DNA of 64,000 nucleotides from Sphingobium sp. DEHP117. GTDB taxonomy: Bacteria; Pseudomonadota; Alphaproteobacteria; Sphingomonadales; Sphingomonadaceae. Below are positions 43,602-52,943 of this stretch, piece by piece (position 1 is the stretch's first letter; every line of letters begins with the position of its first letter). The notes below the pieces were generated by a model that was not told the DNA's origin, did not search any database, and saw only the letters and a program-made list of their open reading frames with translations. The stretch covers positions 744,001 through 808,000 of the forward strand of contig NZ_JAPFBJ010000001.1 in NCBI RefSeq assembly GCF_030867385.1. The letters run 5' to 3'. Made by a program: the position numbers and the translations under genes.

Positions 43602-44471
43602 ATGGACGACGTACAGCCTTATACGTTCGGGACTTCCGAACCGCAGACGCCTGTGTCGCTTTCCGGCATGGACCGGATCGGCGAGCGCGTGGCGCGGCAT
43701 TTGCGCACGATGCTGGAGCAGATCATCGGCGCCAAGCCCAACCTGACGACCAATCCGGCAGAGATGGTCAATTATGACCTCTGGTCCGCGATGGCGCCGA
43801 ATTTCTGCTCGCTCTCAACCTACAAGCTGCATCCGCTCAAAGGTGCGATCCTCGTCAAGCTCGACGCCGGGATGGTTACGTCCATGGTCGAGCGCTTTTA
43901 TGGCGGATCGGGAACGCGGCCGGCGGCGGAGCGGAGCGAATTCACGCGCAGCGAAGACCGTCTGCGTGCAAAAATGTCTGACGACGTAATGAAGGCGCTG
44001 ATCGCCGCCTGGGCAGACCTGCTGCCGATGGACATGTCGCTTGCGTCGCGTGAGCATGATCCGCAGGCGCTGGTGTTCGCCGAGGCGACCGACCAGCTGC
44101 TGAGCCAGACCTTCACTCTCCACATGGGCAAGGGCCAGGAGTGGACGATCGAGCTGATGTTCCCGCTGGTTGCGCTGCGCCAGCTCGAACCGCTGCTCGC
44201 TACCAATGCTCCAGACGAGATTCAGCTGAAGGACCCTCTGTGGCAGGCACGCCTTGCCCGCCAGATGGGTAACATCCGCCTTCCGGCGAAGACCGTGCTG
44301 GCGCGGCCAAGCCTCACTCTCAACGAACTGCTTAACCTCAAGAACGGGGATGTGATCCCCGTGACTATCGAACGCTATGTGCCCCTTCTCGTGGGCAATC
44401 GTGTGCTCGCCCAGGGGACGATCGGCGAGCAAAGCGGCCGCGCGGCCTTCATGATCGAAAAGATGAACTAA
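43602..44471 (+). CDS. fliM: Flagellar motor switch protein FliM, lacking the usual CheY-binding N-terminus
   Basis: 289 residues, shorter than the usual 320-340. The middle domain is recognisable (DRIGERVARHLRTMLEQIIG, NFCSLSTYKLHPLKGAILV, VERFYGGSG as the GGxG motif), and the C-terminal SpoA/FliN-like domain is present (LNLKNGDVIPVTIERYVPLL). The N-terminal LSQ.EIDALL peptide that binds phospho-CheY is absent; the protein begins only with MDDVQPYTFGTSEPQ. No upstream start would restore it. Likely genuine reduction, so switching may use another contact. Confidence 0.9.
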   Translation: MDDVQPYTFGTSEPQTPVSLSGMDRIGERVARHLRTMLEQIIGAKPNLTTNPAEMVNYDLWSAMAPNFCSLSTYKLHPLKGAILVKLDAGMVTSMVERFYGGSGTRPAAERSEFTRSEDRLRAKMSDDVMKALIAAWADLLPMDMSLASREHDPQALVFAEATDQLLSQTFTLHMGKGQEWTIELMFPLVALRQLEPLLATNAPDEIQLKDPLWQARLARQMGNIRLPAKTVLARPSLTLNELLNLKNGDVIPVTIERYVPLLVGNRVLAQGTIGEQSGRAAFMIEKMN

Positions 44472-44484
44472 GGACCACAATGAC

Positions 44485-44811
44485 ATGAGCGATATGAGCG
44501 AAGCACCGAAGATGGAGAGCGCGATTGGCAAGATGAATGCCAGTCCGCAGTTTCATCTGCTGTCGAACATCCCGGTGCGCCTCACGGTGGAAGTCGGCTC
44601 CACGAGCCTGCGCCTGTCGGAGATCCTTGATCTTGCCGAAGGCAGCGTGGTCGAGCTGGATCGGCAGGCCGACGACCTGCTCGACATCATGGTCAACGGC
44701 GCGCTGATTGCGCGTGGCGAGGTGGTTACGGTCAATGGTCGCTATGGCATCCGCGTGGTCGATGTGGCGAATACCGAGGCGATGATGGCCGGCGTCGAGC
44801 GGCGGGGCTGA
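44485..44811 (+). CDS. fliN: Flagellar motor switch protein FliN
   Basis: 108 residues with a SpoA domain: LLSNIPVRLTVEVGSTSLRLSEIL, LAEGSVVELDRQADDLLDIMVNG, ARGEVVTVNGRYGIRVVDV. It forms the lower C-ring with FliM. ATG at 44485 follows AAGGA by 10 bases. fliO starts 4 bp after its stop. Confidence 0.95.
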   Translation: MSDMSEAPKMESAIGKMNASPQFHLLSNIPVRLTVEVGSTSLRLSEILDLAEGSVVELDRQADDLLDIMVNGALIARGEVVTVNGRYGIRVVDVANTEAMMAGVERRG

Positions 44812-44815
44812 GCCG

Positions 44816-45109
44816 ATGTTCTGGTACTTCGTAAAGCTTGCGATCATGCTGCCCCTGGTTGGCGGCATGGCGTTTGGCGCTTTGTGGCTGTGGCGCAAAT
44901 ATCAGCCCGGCCTGCTCGGCGCACAGGCGGACCGCGCGATCAAGGTTCTGGAGATGCTGCCGATGGGTACATTCGGCAAGCTCGCGGTCATCGAGTTCGA
45001 TGGCCAGCGTGTGCTCGTCTCCGTCACCCGTGGACGGATCGAGAAGATCGCTGACGGAGCATCTGCGCCGCGCATCGGCACGGGCGGGAGCGACCTGCGT
45101 GCGCGCTAA
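44816..45109 (+). CDS. fliO: Flagellar biosynthetic protein FliO
   Basis: 97 residues with one N-terminal TM helix ([22 protein letters not shown]) and a small cytoplasmic domain ([32 protein letters not shown]) typical of FliO, which assists FliP assembly. The family is weakly conserved; position between fliN and fliP supports the call. It overlaps fliP by 11 bp. Confidence 0.85.
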   Translation: MFWYFVKLAIMLPLVGGMAFGALWLWRKYQPGLLGAQADRAIKVLEMLPMGTFGKLAVIEFDGQRVLVSVTRGRIEKIADGASAPRIGTGGSDLRAR

Positions 45110-45914
45110 GGCTCTCGTTATTGCGGTTATCGGTCTGATAGCCGCGTTTGTGTTTACCCATCCGGTGATGGCGCAGGTGGCTCAGGGTGCACCCGCGCTG
45201 CCGCCGCCTCCGGCTGTTTCGCCCGCTACGGCGAATGGCGGCGCGTTGACGCGCGCGCTGGGTGAAGTCTCCGGTAACGGTGCGCCGCTTTCCTTGAGTC
45301 TCCAGATTCTCATTCTGATGAGCCTGCTGACGGTGCTGCCGTCGCTCATTCTGATGATGACCAGCTTCACCCGCATCATCATCGTGCTGTCGCTGCTGCG
45401 GCAGGCGCTGGGCCTGCAACAGACGCCGCCCAATCAGGTGCTGGTCGGCCTTGCGCTGTTCCTGTCGATGTTCGTGATGCGCCCAACGATCGACGCCGTG
45501 AACCAGCAGGCCTTCACGCCCTATGGCGCGGGGCAGATCAGCATTGAGGAGGCGGTCGGCCGCTCCGCCAAGGTGTTTCATGTCTTCATGGCGAAGCAGA
45601 CGCGCCAGAGCGACCTCAAGATGTTCTCCGGTCTTGCCGAGGCGCCGCAATATCGCACGGTGGAGGAGGTGCCTTTCTCGATCCTGTTGCCTGCGTTCGT
45701 GACCAGTGAGCTCAAGACCGCATTCCAGATCGGCTTCATGATCTTTCTGCCGTTCCTCATCATCGATCTCGTTGTCGCATCGACGCTGATGTCGCTCGGC
45801 ATGATGATGCTGTCCCCCTCGATCATATCGATGCCGTTCAAGCTGCTGCTGTTCGTGATGGTGGATGGCTGGGCGCTGACCATGGGGTCGCTCGCCGGCT
45901 CGTTTGCAACATAG
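45099..45914 (+). CDS. fliP: Flagellar export gate protein FliP
   Basis: 271 residues from the GTG at 45099, chosen because GGAG lies eight bases upstream and the product then starts with a signal peptide ([20 protein letters not shown]), as FliP should. The core shows FliP hallmarks: [60 protein letters not shown] and [19 protein letters not shown]. It forms the export gate with FliQ and FliR. Confidence 0.96.
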   Translation: MRAKALVIAVIGLIAAFVFTHPVMAQVAQGAPALPPPPAVSPATANGGALTRALGEVSGNGAPLSLSLQILILMSLLTVLPSLILMMTSFTRIIIVLSLLRQALGLQQTPPNQVLVGLALFLSMFVMRPTIDAVNQQAFTPYGAGQISIEEAVGRSAKVFHVFMAKQTRQSDLKMFSGLAEAPQYRTVEEVPFSILLPAFVTSELKTAFQIGFMIFLPFLIIDLVVASTLMSLGMMMLSPSIISMPFKLLLFVMVDGWALTMGSLAGSFAT

Positions 45915-45927
45915 GCAGAACGGGACG

Positions 45928-46203
45928 ATGGAAAACTCGGATTTCTTCTTCGGTATCGCCCAGCAGGCACTGTGGGTCACGGCGCTCGCATCCGCGCCGA
46001 TCCTGATACCCGCACTGGTGGCGGGCATGCTGCTCGGCATGATCCAGGCGGCGACCTCGATCAACGAGCAGACACTCACCTTCGTGCCCAAGCTGATCGT
46101 CGTCGCGGCGATGCTGGCGATCTTCGGCGGGTCGATCATGATGCTCATCGCGGATTTCACGCGCGAGGTGTTCGAGCGCATTCCCGAAGTTCTCGGCAGC
46201 TGA
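45928..46203 (+). CDS. fliQ: Flagellar export gate protein FliQ
   Basis: 91 residues with two TM helices (ALWVTALASAPILIPALVAG and LTFVPKLIVVAAMLAIFGG) joined by the conserved MLLGMIQAATSINEQT. It is part of the FliPQR gate. The start at 45928 follows CGGGA; an earlier ATG at 45904 lacks a site. Confidence 0.95.
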   Translation: MENSDFFFGIAQQALWVTALASAPILIPALVAGMLLGMIQAATSINEQTLTFVPKLIVVAAMLAIFGGSIMMLIADFTREVFERIPEVLGS

Positions 46204-46225
46204 GCCGGGCGGGAGGCGCAGGCAC

Positions 46226-47008
46226 ATGTTCCCCGCAGGCTTCGTCGGTGTCGAGAATCAGCTCTGGATCTGGCTCGTCGCGATGATTCGCCCCGGTGCG
46301 GCTTTTCTCGCCGCCCCGATCTTCGGCGCGCGCGCGGTGCCGGTGCAGCTGCGGCTCATCCTGTCGCTCGCCATCGGCATGGCGGCCATGAACAGCGTGG
46401 TGTTCCAGATGCCCGCAGGCGGCGTGGCGAGCTTCGATGGCGTGCTGCTCGTGATGGGCGAGGTGCTTGCCGGGCTGGCGATGGGTTTCGCACTTCAGAT
46501 CGGCTATGGTGCGGCCTTCGTGGCTGGCGAGACGATCGGCAACGCCATGGGCCTGGGATTTGCCGCGATGGTTGATCCGCAATCCGGCCAGTCGACTCAG
46601 GCGATAGGCCAATTTCTCTCGATCCTCGCCACCTTCCTCCTGCTCGGCATGAACGGCCATCTGTTGCTCGCCAGCTATGTCGTGAAAAGCTATCAGGCGA
46701 TGCCGCCGGGCGGGGCGATGCTGTCTAACGACGCGATCTATGGGCTCGTGATGTTCGGCGGGACTTTACTGGGTGCCGGCTTGACCATCGCCTTGCCGGT
46801 GACGTTCGCGCTGGTGCTGATCCAGCTGGTCATGGGCATGCTGGCGCGCTCTGCTCCCTCGCTCAACCTGTTTGCCGTCGGCATGCCGGTGGCGATCATC
46901 GGCGGGCTGATCCTTCTTGCCATCACCGCGCCGGTGATGGGGCAGGGGATCGCGGATTCGTTGCAGGCGGGTCTCGATCAGGCCCTTGCGATAGCGAGCG
47001 GCGGGTAA
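46226..47008 (+). CDS. fliR: Flagellar export gate protein FliR
   Basis: 260 residues, strongly hydrophobic with about six TM helices. FliR features: MIRPGAAFLAAPIFGARAVP near the N-terminus, AGLAMGFALQIGYGAAFVAGE in the middle, and ALPVTFALVLIQLVMGMLARS and LNLFAVGMPVAIIGGL toward the end. GGGAGG precedes the ATG. flhB starts 3 bp after the stop. Confidence 0.95.
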   Translation: MFPAGFVGVENQLWIWLVAMIRPGAAFLAAPIFGARAVPVQLRLILSLAIGMAAMNSVVFQMPAGGVASFDGVLLVMGEVLAGLAMGFALQIGYGAAFVAGETIGNAMGLGFAAMVDPQSGQSTQAIGQFLSILATFLLLGMNGHLLLASYVVKSYQAMPPGGAMLSNDAIYGLVMFGGTLLGAGLTIALPVTFALVLIQLVMGMLARSAPSLNLFAVGMPVAIIGGLILLAITAPVMGQGIADSLQAGLDQALAIASGG

Positions 47009-47011
47009 GCC

Positions 47012-48154
47012 ATGGCCCAGCAATCCAACGGTGGCGGTGAACGGACAGAAAAGCCGACAGCCAAGAAACTGGCCGACGCCGCCAAGGAAGGCGACCTTCT
47101 CCAGTCGCGCGATCTGGCGACGGCGCTGGTGGTGATGGCAGGCGCGGGCTGGCTGGCGATGGCCGGGCCGATGATCATGAGCGCAATGGAAGACATGCTG
47201 TCGCAAGCGCTCCAGTTCCAGCGCGAGGATGTGATGGATTTCAGCCCGGCGGAGCGGGGGGTCAGCCTGATGTCCGGCCTCGCCCTCCCGGTGGGCGGGA
47301 TCATGCTGGCGACGATCATTGCCGCGATTGCCGCGCCCGCCATGCTCGGCTCGCTGGGTTTCCGCACCAAGGCGTTCATGCCCAAAGCCTCCAAGCTTAA
47401 CCCCGCCGCAGGCCTCAAGCGCATGTTCGGCATGAACGGGCTGGTGGAGCTGGGCAAGTCGATCCTGAAGGCGCTGCTGCTGGGCTCGGTCGGCATCTGG
47501 CTGGTTTCGAGCCGCCTGGCCGAGATCACCACGATGGGCGCGGGCGGATTGCAGGCGGCGGCTGGCGAGATCGGCGATGTGTTCGTCACCGCCTGTCTCG
47601 TAATGGCAGGCGCGTTGATGCTGATCGCGGGGATCGATGTGCCATGGCAGATGTTTCAGCGGTTCAAGCGCCTTGCGATGAGCAAGCAGGACCTCAAGGA
47701 CGAGCACAAGGAGTCGGAAGGCTCGCCGGAGCTGAAGGGCCATATCCGCCGCAAGCAGATGGAAGTGCTTTCGGGCAGTACGCGCAAGGCGGTGAGCGAG
47801 GCGAACGTTGTTCTGATGAACCCGACTCACTTTGCCGTCGCACTGCGGTATCAGCCCGGCAAGGACTTTGCGCCGGTCGTGGTCGCCCGCGGGTGCGATG
47901 CGATCGCGTTTGCGATCAAGGAACTGGCCGAGGCGAACAAGGTGCCGGTGCTGCAATATCCGGCGCTTACCCGCGCAATCTACTTCACGTCGCGCGCGGG
48001 GCAGGTGGTGGACGAGGCGCTGTTCGTCGCCGTGGCGACGATCCTTGCCTTCCTCTATCGCGTCGAGCACCGTATGTCCGCGCAGAGCGATCTGCCGCCG
48101 ATCGACGTGCCGGAAACCATGCTTTTCGACGCCGACGGCCGCAAACAGGGTTAA
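47012..48154 (+). CDS. flhB: Flagellar export switch protein FlhB
   Basis: 380 residues. The N-terminal GGGERTEKPTAKKLADAAKEG is the family signature. Four TM helices follow, then the cytoplasmic domain with KQDLKDEHKESEGSPELKG and the autocleavage site VVLMNPTHFAVAL (NPTH). The end has ARGCDAIAFAIKELAEANKV. FlhB switches export from hook to filament substrates with FliK. Confidence 0.97.
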   Translation: MAQQSNGGGERTEKPTAKKLADAAKEGDLLQSRDLATALVVMAGAGWLAMAGPMIMSAMEDMLSQALQFQREDVMDFSPAERGVSLMSGLALPVGGIMLATIIAAIAAPAMLGSLGFRTKAFMPKASKLNPAAGLKRMFGMNGLVELGKSILKALLLGSVGIWLVSSRLAEITTMGAGGLQAAAGEIGDVFVTACLVMAGALMLIAGIDVPWQMFQRFKRLAMSKQDLKDEHKESEGSPELKGHIRRKQMEVLSGSTRKAVSEANVVLMNPTHFAVALRYQPGKDFAPVVVARGCDAIAFAIKELAEANKVPVLQYPALTRAIYFTSRAGQVVDEALFVAVATILAFLYRVEHRMSAQSDLPPIDVPETMLFDADGRKQG

Positions 48155-48213
48155 AATCCGCTTAATCGGATTCATCCACCGAGGCTTTACACGCCGCCTA
48201 TAATGGTGGTGCC

Positions 48214-48672
48214 ATGAATGAGTTCGTGCCCCGGATAGACGCGATCGCGCCAGAGCGCATCGTCGCCACGCGCCCGGCGCCAGCGGTGCCGCTGGTGCAG
48301 GCGGCGGCGTCTGCGGCCAACGCGTCCAACGGCTCGGGCGTCAATCCGGATAGCGGCGAGGGCGCGCGGCGCGAGCAGATGGCCAGCGCGTTCGACTATG
48401 CGCGCGTACAGGCGCGCGTCGCGGACATCCTCGCCGATATCGCGGGCAGCAGCGAGCCTCCCGCGCAGGCGCGCGCAACTGCCGAGGCACATCTCGAAGC
48501 GTTGAAGCCCGTGCCCACTGTCATCATCCCGATGCTGCCCGCCAGTGTGGAGGTGGTTGAGCGTGCGGTCGAGGTCGCCCGGGCGGTCGCCCAGCAGGCC
48601 GAACTCGCCCGCGCGGCGCAGGCTCATGTGTCCAAGGGCGCTGTCGACCAGATCCTGTTAGTTCACGCATAA
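48214..48672 (+). CDS. Unknown protein between flhB and fliD
   Basis: 152 residues, Ala-rich, no signal peptide or TM segment. Residues 50-150 look helical (FDYARVQARVADILADIAGS, VEVVERAVEVARAVAQQAEL). I do not recognise a family. It sits 59 bp after flhB in the flagellar direction and 65 bp before fliD, so it is likely a flagellar accessory or export substrate/chaperone; this is inference from place only. A small palindrome (AATCCG/CGGATT, near 48154-48171) lies just upstream. Confidence 0.65.
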   Translation: MNEFVPRIDAIAPERIVATRPAPAVPLVQAAASAANASNGSGVNPDSGEGARREQMASAFDYARVQARVADILADIAGSSEPPAQARATAEAHLEALKPVPTVIIPMLPASVEVVERAVEVARAVAQQAELARAAQAHVSKGAVDQILLVHA

Positions 48673-48737
48673 AATAGGCTTTTTCGCCCTAAAATTCCTG
48701 CGCGCCTGTCCGTTCTATCCCCTTGGAGGGAATGATC

Positions 48738-50150
48738 ATGACCAGCATCGGCAGCAGCATAGCGACCATCATCGGCGGCGGCTCGGGAATCGACACCGGC
48801 GCGCTGGTAACGCAGCTCGTCAACGCCACCCGCGCCCCGCGTGAGCAGGCCATCACCAGCAAGCAATCCCTCAACAGCACGCGCGTCTCTGCGCTTGCTT
48901 CCGCAACCAGCTCGCTGGCCACTTTCTCGACCGCGCTGACCGAGGCGATGCAGAACGCCAACCTCGCGGGTCAGCCGGTTTCCAACGATCCCACCATCGT
49001 TGCGCTGAGCACGCTGCCGGGCGGCAAGCCGCAGGGGCTGCCAGCGCAGATTGAGGTGCAACAGCTCGCCGCCGCACAGGTGCTCGAGTCGGTAAACCTT
49101 CCCGCCCGCACGGACCCTGTAGGCCTCGGCACGTTGACGCTCACTACCGCGTCCGGCGCGAAGACGATCACCATCGACGGCACCAACAATTCGCTGGACG
49201 GTCTTGCCGCCGCCATCAACGGGGCCAATGCAGGCGTCACCGCCAGCGTGGCGGTCGACAATCGCGGCGCGCGCCTGATCATCAAGGGCGCGTCGGGCGC
49301 AACCAACAGCTTCACGCTTACAAAGGAGCTGACCGACACGGCAGACACGAATCTGTCCCGGTTCACCTTCGACGGCACGACCGGCGGCATGACGCGCCAG
49401 CAATCGGCGCTCGACAGCATCATCAAGATCGACGGCATCGAATATCGCAACAACACCAACACCGTCGACACTGCGCTGCCCTATGTCCGCATAGACCTCA
49501 ACAAGGCCGCGCCGGGCACGCTGGTCACGCTCGCCACCAACGAGCCGACCTCGACGGTCAAGGATCTGGTGACCGAGTTCGTGAGCGCCTACAACACGCT
49601 GCGCACCGCGCTGAACGCCGCGACCGCCCCGGGCACTGACACCAAGTCCGCAGGCGCGCTCGCCGGTGACAGCGGCGTGCGGGACATGTTGCGCAAGCTC
49701 TCCGCGCTGAGCACGACGAGCCTCGCAGCATCAGGCACCTATCGCTCGCTGAGCGATATCGGCGTCAAGACCAATCAGGATGGCACGCTCAGCCTGGACA
49801 CGACGCGCCTCGATGCCGCAGTCGCGGCCGACCCCTCGGGCGTGGCGCAGATGCTCAATCCCTCCGTCAGCACCGCCTCCACGCCCGGCATCGCCAAGGT
49901 CGTCGCGGATCTCAAGACCTCGGTCGAAGCGAGCGGCGGGTCGATCGCCGCATCCAAGAGCAAATATGACAAGCTGGCGGCGGACTACGCCAAGCAGATG
50001 GAAAAACTGAACGAGGACATGACCGATTATGAGGACCAACTCAGCAAGGTGTATTCGGCGATGGGCACCAAACTCGCCGCGCTGAAGGCCACGCAGAGCT
50101 ACCTGACCCAGCAGATTGACGTCTGGACCGGCGGCAGCAGCAAGAACTGA
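48738..50150 (+). CDS. fliD: Flagellar filament cap protein FliD
   Basis: 470 residues. The N-terminus IATIIGGGSGIDTGALVTQLVNA is the FliD signature (SGIDT..LV..L); GLAAAINGANAGVTASVAVD and VKDLVTEFVSAYNTLRTALN are typical inner blocks; the C-terminal coiled coil is ASKSKYDKLAADYAKQMEKL. GGAGGG at 48725-48730 is seven bases from the ATG at 48738 but only one from the ATG at 48732, so the later start is chosen. It caps the growing filament. Confidence 0.95.
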   Translation: MTSIGSSIATIIGGGSGIDTGALVTQLVNATRAPREQAITSKQSLNSTRVSALASATSSLATFSTALTEAMQNANLAGQPVSNDPTIVALSTLPGGKPQGLPAQIEVQQLAAAQVLESVNLPARTDPVGLGTLTLTTASGAKTITIDGTNNSLDGLAAAINGANAGVTASVAVDNRGARLIIKGASGATNSFTLTKELTDTADTNLSRFTFDGTTGGMTRQQSALDSIIKIDGIEYRNNTNTVDTALPYVRIDLNKAAPGTLVTLATNEPTSTVKDLVTEFVSAYNTLRTALNAATAPGTDTKSAGALAGDSGVRDMLRKLSALSTTSLAASGTYRSLSDIGVKTNQDGTLSLDTTRLDAAVAADPSGVAQMLNPSVSTASTPGIAKVVADLKTSVEASGGSIAASKSKYDKLAADYAKQMEKLNEDMTDYEDQLSKVYSAMGTKLAALKATQSYLTQQIDVWTGGSSKN

Positions 50151-50189
50151 TTTGTAACGCTATAAAGAGAATTACAGGACCGACACCGC

Positions 50190-50582
50190 ATGTATTATTC
50201 CCCCGGATTTGCAGGAAATGCCAGCCGTCGTTACGCCGCCGTTCATGCCGGCAGCCGCGTGGAGAGTGCCACGCCGCACGGGCTGGTCAAGATTTTGTTC
50301 GAGGAGCTGCTGCTGGCGATGGACGCCGCCGCGCTGGCGATGGACAAAGGCGACCGGCTGAAGGCGAACGACAAATATATCCGCACGCTCTCGATCATCC
50401 ATGCGCTCGATGCCAGCCTCGATATGGATCATGGCGGCGAAATCGCGGTAGGGCTGGCGCAGATTTATCGCGAATGCCGCCGCCTCATGATCTCGGCACA
50501 CCAAACCGGGAACGCGGCCGACGTGCGCAAGGCGCACGCGATCATCTCCGAAATCGCCGACGCCTGGAACCGTATCGGGTAA
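50190..50582 (+). CDS. fliS: Flagellin chaperone FliS
   Basis: 130 residues. RRYAAVHAGSRVESATPHGLVKILFEELL is the FliS N-terminal block, followed by helices AMDKGDRLKANDKYIRTLSI and IYRECRRLMISAHQTGNAAD. It binds flagellin in the cytoplasm and hands it to FlhA. It ends the flagellar operon; a terminator follows. Confidence 0.92.
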   Translation: MYYSPGFAGNASRRYAAVHAGSRVESATPHGLVKILFEELLLAMDAAALAMDKGDRLKANDKYIRTLSIIHALDASLDMDHGGEIAVGLAQIYRECRRLMISAHQTGNAADVRKAHAIISEIADAWNRIG

Positions 50583-50628
50583 AGGTTGCGGAAACGGCGG
50601 CGCCACGATATAGGCGCGGCTCGCCGGA

Positions 50629-50690
50629 CCATTTTCGAGCTGGCTGGTACAGCCAGCGGCTCGGAAATTGGTCATATATTGATCAAGGCA
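50629..50690. repeat. Composite palindromic repeat, right edge of the flagellar island
   Basis: GACCATTTTCGAGC and GGCTCGGAAATTGGTC form an imperfect outer stem around TGGCTG-GTA-CAGCCA (about 50629-50675). It is followed by GCATTTTCAGTGGAA, the counterpart of ACATTTTCAGGCGGAA after the left-edge palindrome at 31523. A degenerate member of the same repeat family. Confidence 0.6.
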
Positions 50691-50713
50691 TTTTCAGTGG
50701 AAGTGCTTTGGAG

Positions 50714-50739
50714 GGCGGCCCGGCGGGGGTCGCCTTTTT
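50714..50739 (+). terminator. Terminator after fliS
   Basis: GGCGGCC and GGTCGCC form a 7-bp stem (one G-U pair) around CGGCGGG, followed by TTTTT. It closes the flagellar operon before argD. Confidence 0.8.
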
Positions 50740-50801
50740 GCGTTTGGTGCACGCGCACCGCTTCAAACCGGCCATACGGCCCGCGCTAGAAAGGGAAGAC
50801 C

Positions 50802-51989
50802 ATGTCGATCACGCCGCTCATGCCTGTATATCCCCGGTGTGGTGTGCGCCCGGTGCGCGGCGAAGGCTGCTATCTCTTCGGCGAGCGCGGCGAGAAATAT
50901 CTGGATTTCGCGAGCGGTATCGCGGTCAACGCGCTGGGGCATGGCGACGCGCGACTGGTAAAGACCATCGCCGATCAGGCCGCGACGCTGATGCATGTGT
51001 CGAACCTCTATGGCAGCCCGCAGGGCGAGGCGTTCGCCCAGATGATCGTTGATTCGACCTTTGCCGACACCGTGTTCTTCACGAACTCCGGTGCAGAGGC
51101 GGTGGAATGCGCGATCAAGACGGCGCGCCGCTATCACTACGCCAACGGCCAGCCGGAGCGGCACAAGATCATCAGCTTCTCCAACGCCTTCCACGGTCGG
51201 ACGCTGGGCACGATCTCAGCCACGAACCAACCCAAGATGCGAGACGGGTTCGAGCCGCTGTTGCCGGGGTTCGAGGTGCTGGCCTTCAACGACCTTGAGG
51301 CGGCAGCGGCTGCGATCGACGAGAATACCGCGGGCTTCCTGCTGGAACCGGTGCAGGGCGAAGGCGGCATCCTTCCAGCCACGCAGGGCTTCCTGACAGG
51401 ACTGCGCGCCCTGTGTGACAAGCACGGGTTGCTGCTCATCTTGGATGAGGTGCAGTGCGGCGTGGGGCGGACCGGCTCACTGTTCGCGCATGAGCAATAT
51501 GGCGTGATGCCGGACATCATGGCCGTCGCCAAGGGCATCGGCGCAGGCTTTCCGCTTGGCGCGTGCCTTGCCACCGAAGAAGCGGCCAAGGGCATGGTCG
51601 CGGGCACGCATGGCTCGACCTACGGCGGCAATCCGCTCGCCATGGCGGTCGGCAGCACCGTCTGGGGCATCATCAACCAGCCGGAATTTCTTGCGCATGT
51701 GAACGCGATGGGCGAGCGGCTGCGCGGCGCGCTGGAGCAACTCATTCCCAATCACGACACTCTGTTTGACAGCGTGCGGGGCATGGGCCTGATGCTCGGA
51801 CTGAAGCTCAAGAGCGACAGCCGCGCCTTCGTGGCGCATCTGCGCGACAATCACGGCCTGCTCACCGTCGCGGCCGGCGACAACGTGGTGCGCATCCTTC
51901 CGCCGCTGGTGATCGACGAGAGTCATATCGTGGAGTGTATCGAAAAGCTGTCTGCCGGCGCGCGGGACTATACCCCGCCCGCCGCCTGA
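50802..51989 (+). CDS. argD: Acetylornithine aminotransferase (may also act on succinyl-diaminopimelate)
   Basis: 395 residues, a class III PLP aminotransferase. Motifs: [53 protein letters not shown] and [18 protein letters not shown] with the PLP Lys. It makes N-acetylornithine in arginine synthesis and in many bacteria also serves lysine synthesis. GGGA precedes its ATG. It heads argD-argF-hslO; the argF neighbour supports the arginine role. Confidence 0.95.
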   Translation: MSITPLMPVYPRCGVRPVRGEGCYLFGERGEKYLDFASGIAVNALGHGDARLVKTIADQAATLMHVSNLYGSPQGEAFAQMIVDSTFADTVFFTNSGAEAVECAIKTARRYHYANGQPERHKIISFSNAFHGRTLGTISATNQPKMRDGFEPLLPGFEVLAFNDLEAAAAAIDENTAGFLLEPVQGEGGILPATQGFLTGLRALCDKHGLLLILDEVQCGVGRTGSLFAHEQYGVMPDIMAVAKGIGAGFPLGACLATEEAAKGMVAGTHGSTYGGNPLAMAVGSTVWGIINQPEFLAHVNAMGERLRGALEQLIPNHDTLFDSVRGMGLMLGLKLKSDSRAFVAHLRDNHGLLTVAAGDNVVRILPPLVIDESHIVECIEKLSAGARDYTPPAA

Positions 51990-52006
51990 ACGCAGGGGGG
52001 AGCACC

Positions 52007-52933
52007 ATGACCCGGCATTTCCTCAATCTATCCGACGCAGGGGCGGACGCCGTCTCCGCAATGCTTAATGACGCCATTGACCGCAAGGCGGCGCGCATGG
52101 GCAAGCCCAAGGGCACGGCGGATGCCGATGCGCCACTTGCGGGCCATACGCTCGCCATGATCTTCGAGAAGAACTCGACCCGCACCCGCGTCAGCTTCGA
52201 TATGGCGATGCGGCAGTTGGGGGGATCGTCGCTGATCCTCGATGGCGGCACATCCCAGCTTGGCCGGGGGGAGACGGTGGCAGATACCGCGCGTGTCCTC
52301 AGCCGCATGTGCGACGCGATCATGATCCGTACCGACGACCACGCCAAGATCGAGGAGATGGCCGCCTATGCCACCGTCCCGGTCATCAATGGCCTCACGG
52401 ATCTGTCTCATCCGTGCCAGATCATGGCCGATTTGCTGACCGTGATCGAGCACGGCCTCGCGCTGCCGGGCAGCCAGTGGGCATGGCTGGGCGACGGCAA
52501 TAATGTTCTCCACTCGATCATCGAGGCAGCGGGGCTGCTCAAGTTCGATGTCCGTATCGGCGTCCCCGAAGGCTATGAGCCGGACCCGCGCTTTGCCGCC
52601 GAGGCGCAGCAGCGCGGCGCGCGCATCGCCCTCTCACGCGATGCGACTGAGGTCGCTCGCGGTGCGGATGTGGTTGTCACCGACACCTGGATCTCGATGG
52701 GGCAGGCCCATGCGCAGGAAAAGCTCGCTGCGATGATGCCCTATCAGGTGACGCAAGCGTTGATGGATCTTGCAAGGCCCGATGCGCGTTTCCTCCACTG
52801 TCTGCCCGCGCATCGCGGGGAGGAGGTGGTCGACGCCGTGATCGACGGGCCGCGCTCGCTGGTGTGGGATGAGGCGGAGAACCGCATTCACGCGCAGAAA
52901 TCCGTGCTGTTGTGGGCGCTGGGCCTCTTGTGA
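52007..52933 (+). CDS. argF: Ornithine carbamoyltransferase
   Basis: 308 residues. Carbamoyl-phosphate site [29 protein letters not shown] with the HPCQ motif, ornithine site [12 protein letters not shown] and the C-terminal [11 protein letters not shown] are intact. It makes citrulline. GGGGGGAG precedes the ATG at 52007. argD ends 17 bp upstream, so the two are co-transcribed. Confidence 0.97.
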   Translation: MTRHFLNLSDAGADAVSAMLNDAIDRKAARMGKPKGTADADAPLAGHTLAMIFEKNSTRTRVSFDMAMRQLGGSSLILDGGTSQLGRGETVADTARVLSRMCDAIMIRTDDHAKIEEMAAYATVPVINGLTDLSHPCQIMADLLTVIEHGLALPGSQWAWLGDGNNVLHSIIEAAGLLKFDVRIGVPEGYEPDPRFAAEAQQRGARIALSRDATEVARGADVVVTDTWISMGQAHAQEKLAAMMPYQVTQALMDLARPDARFLHCLPAHRGEEVVDAVIDGPRSLVWDEAENRIHAQKSVLLWALGLL

Positions 52934-52943
52934 GAAAGTGCGG

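Noticed and set aside
48170..48213. Sigma-70 promoter (TATAAT near 48197) before the orphan flagellar gene
   Set aside because: The TATAAT is so close to the ATG that the leader would be only a few bases, and no -35 box is placed correctly.
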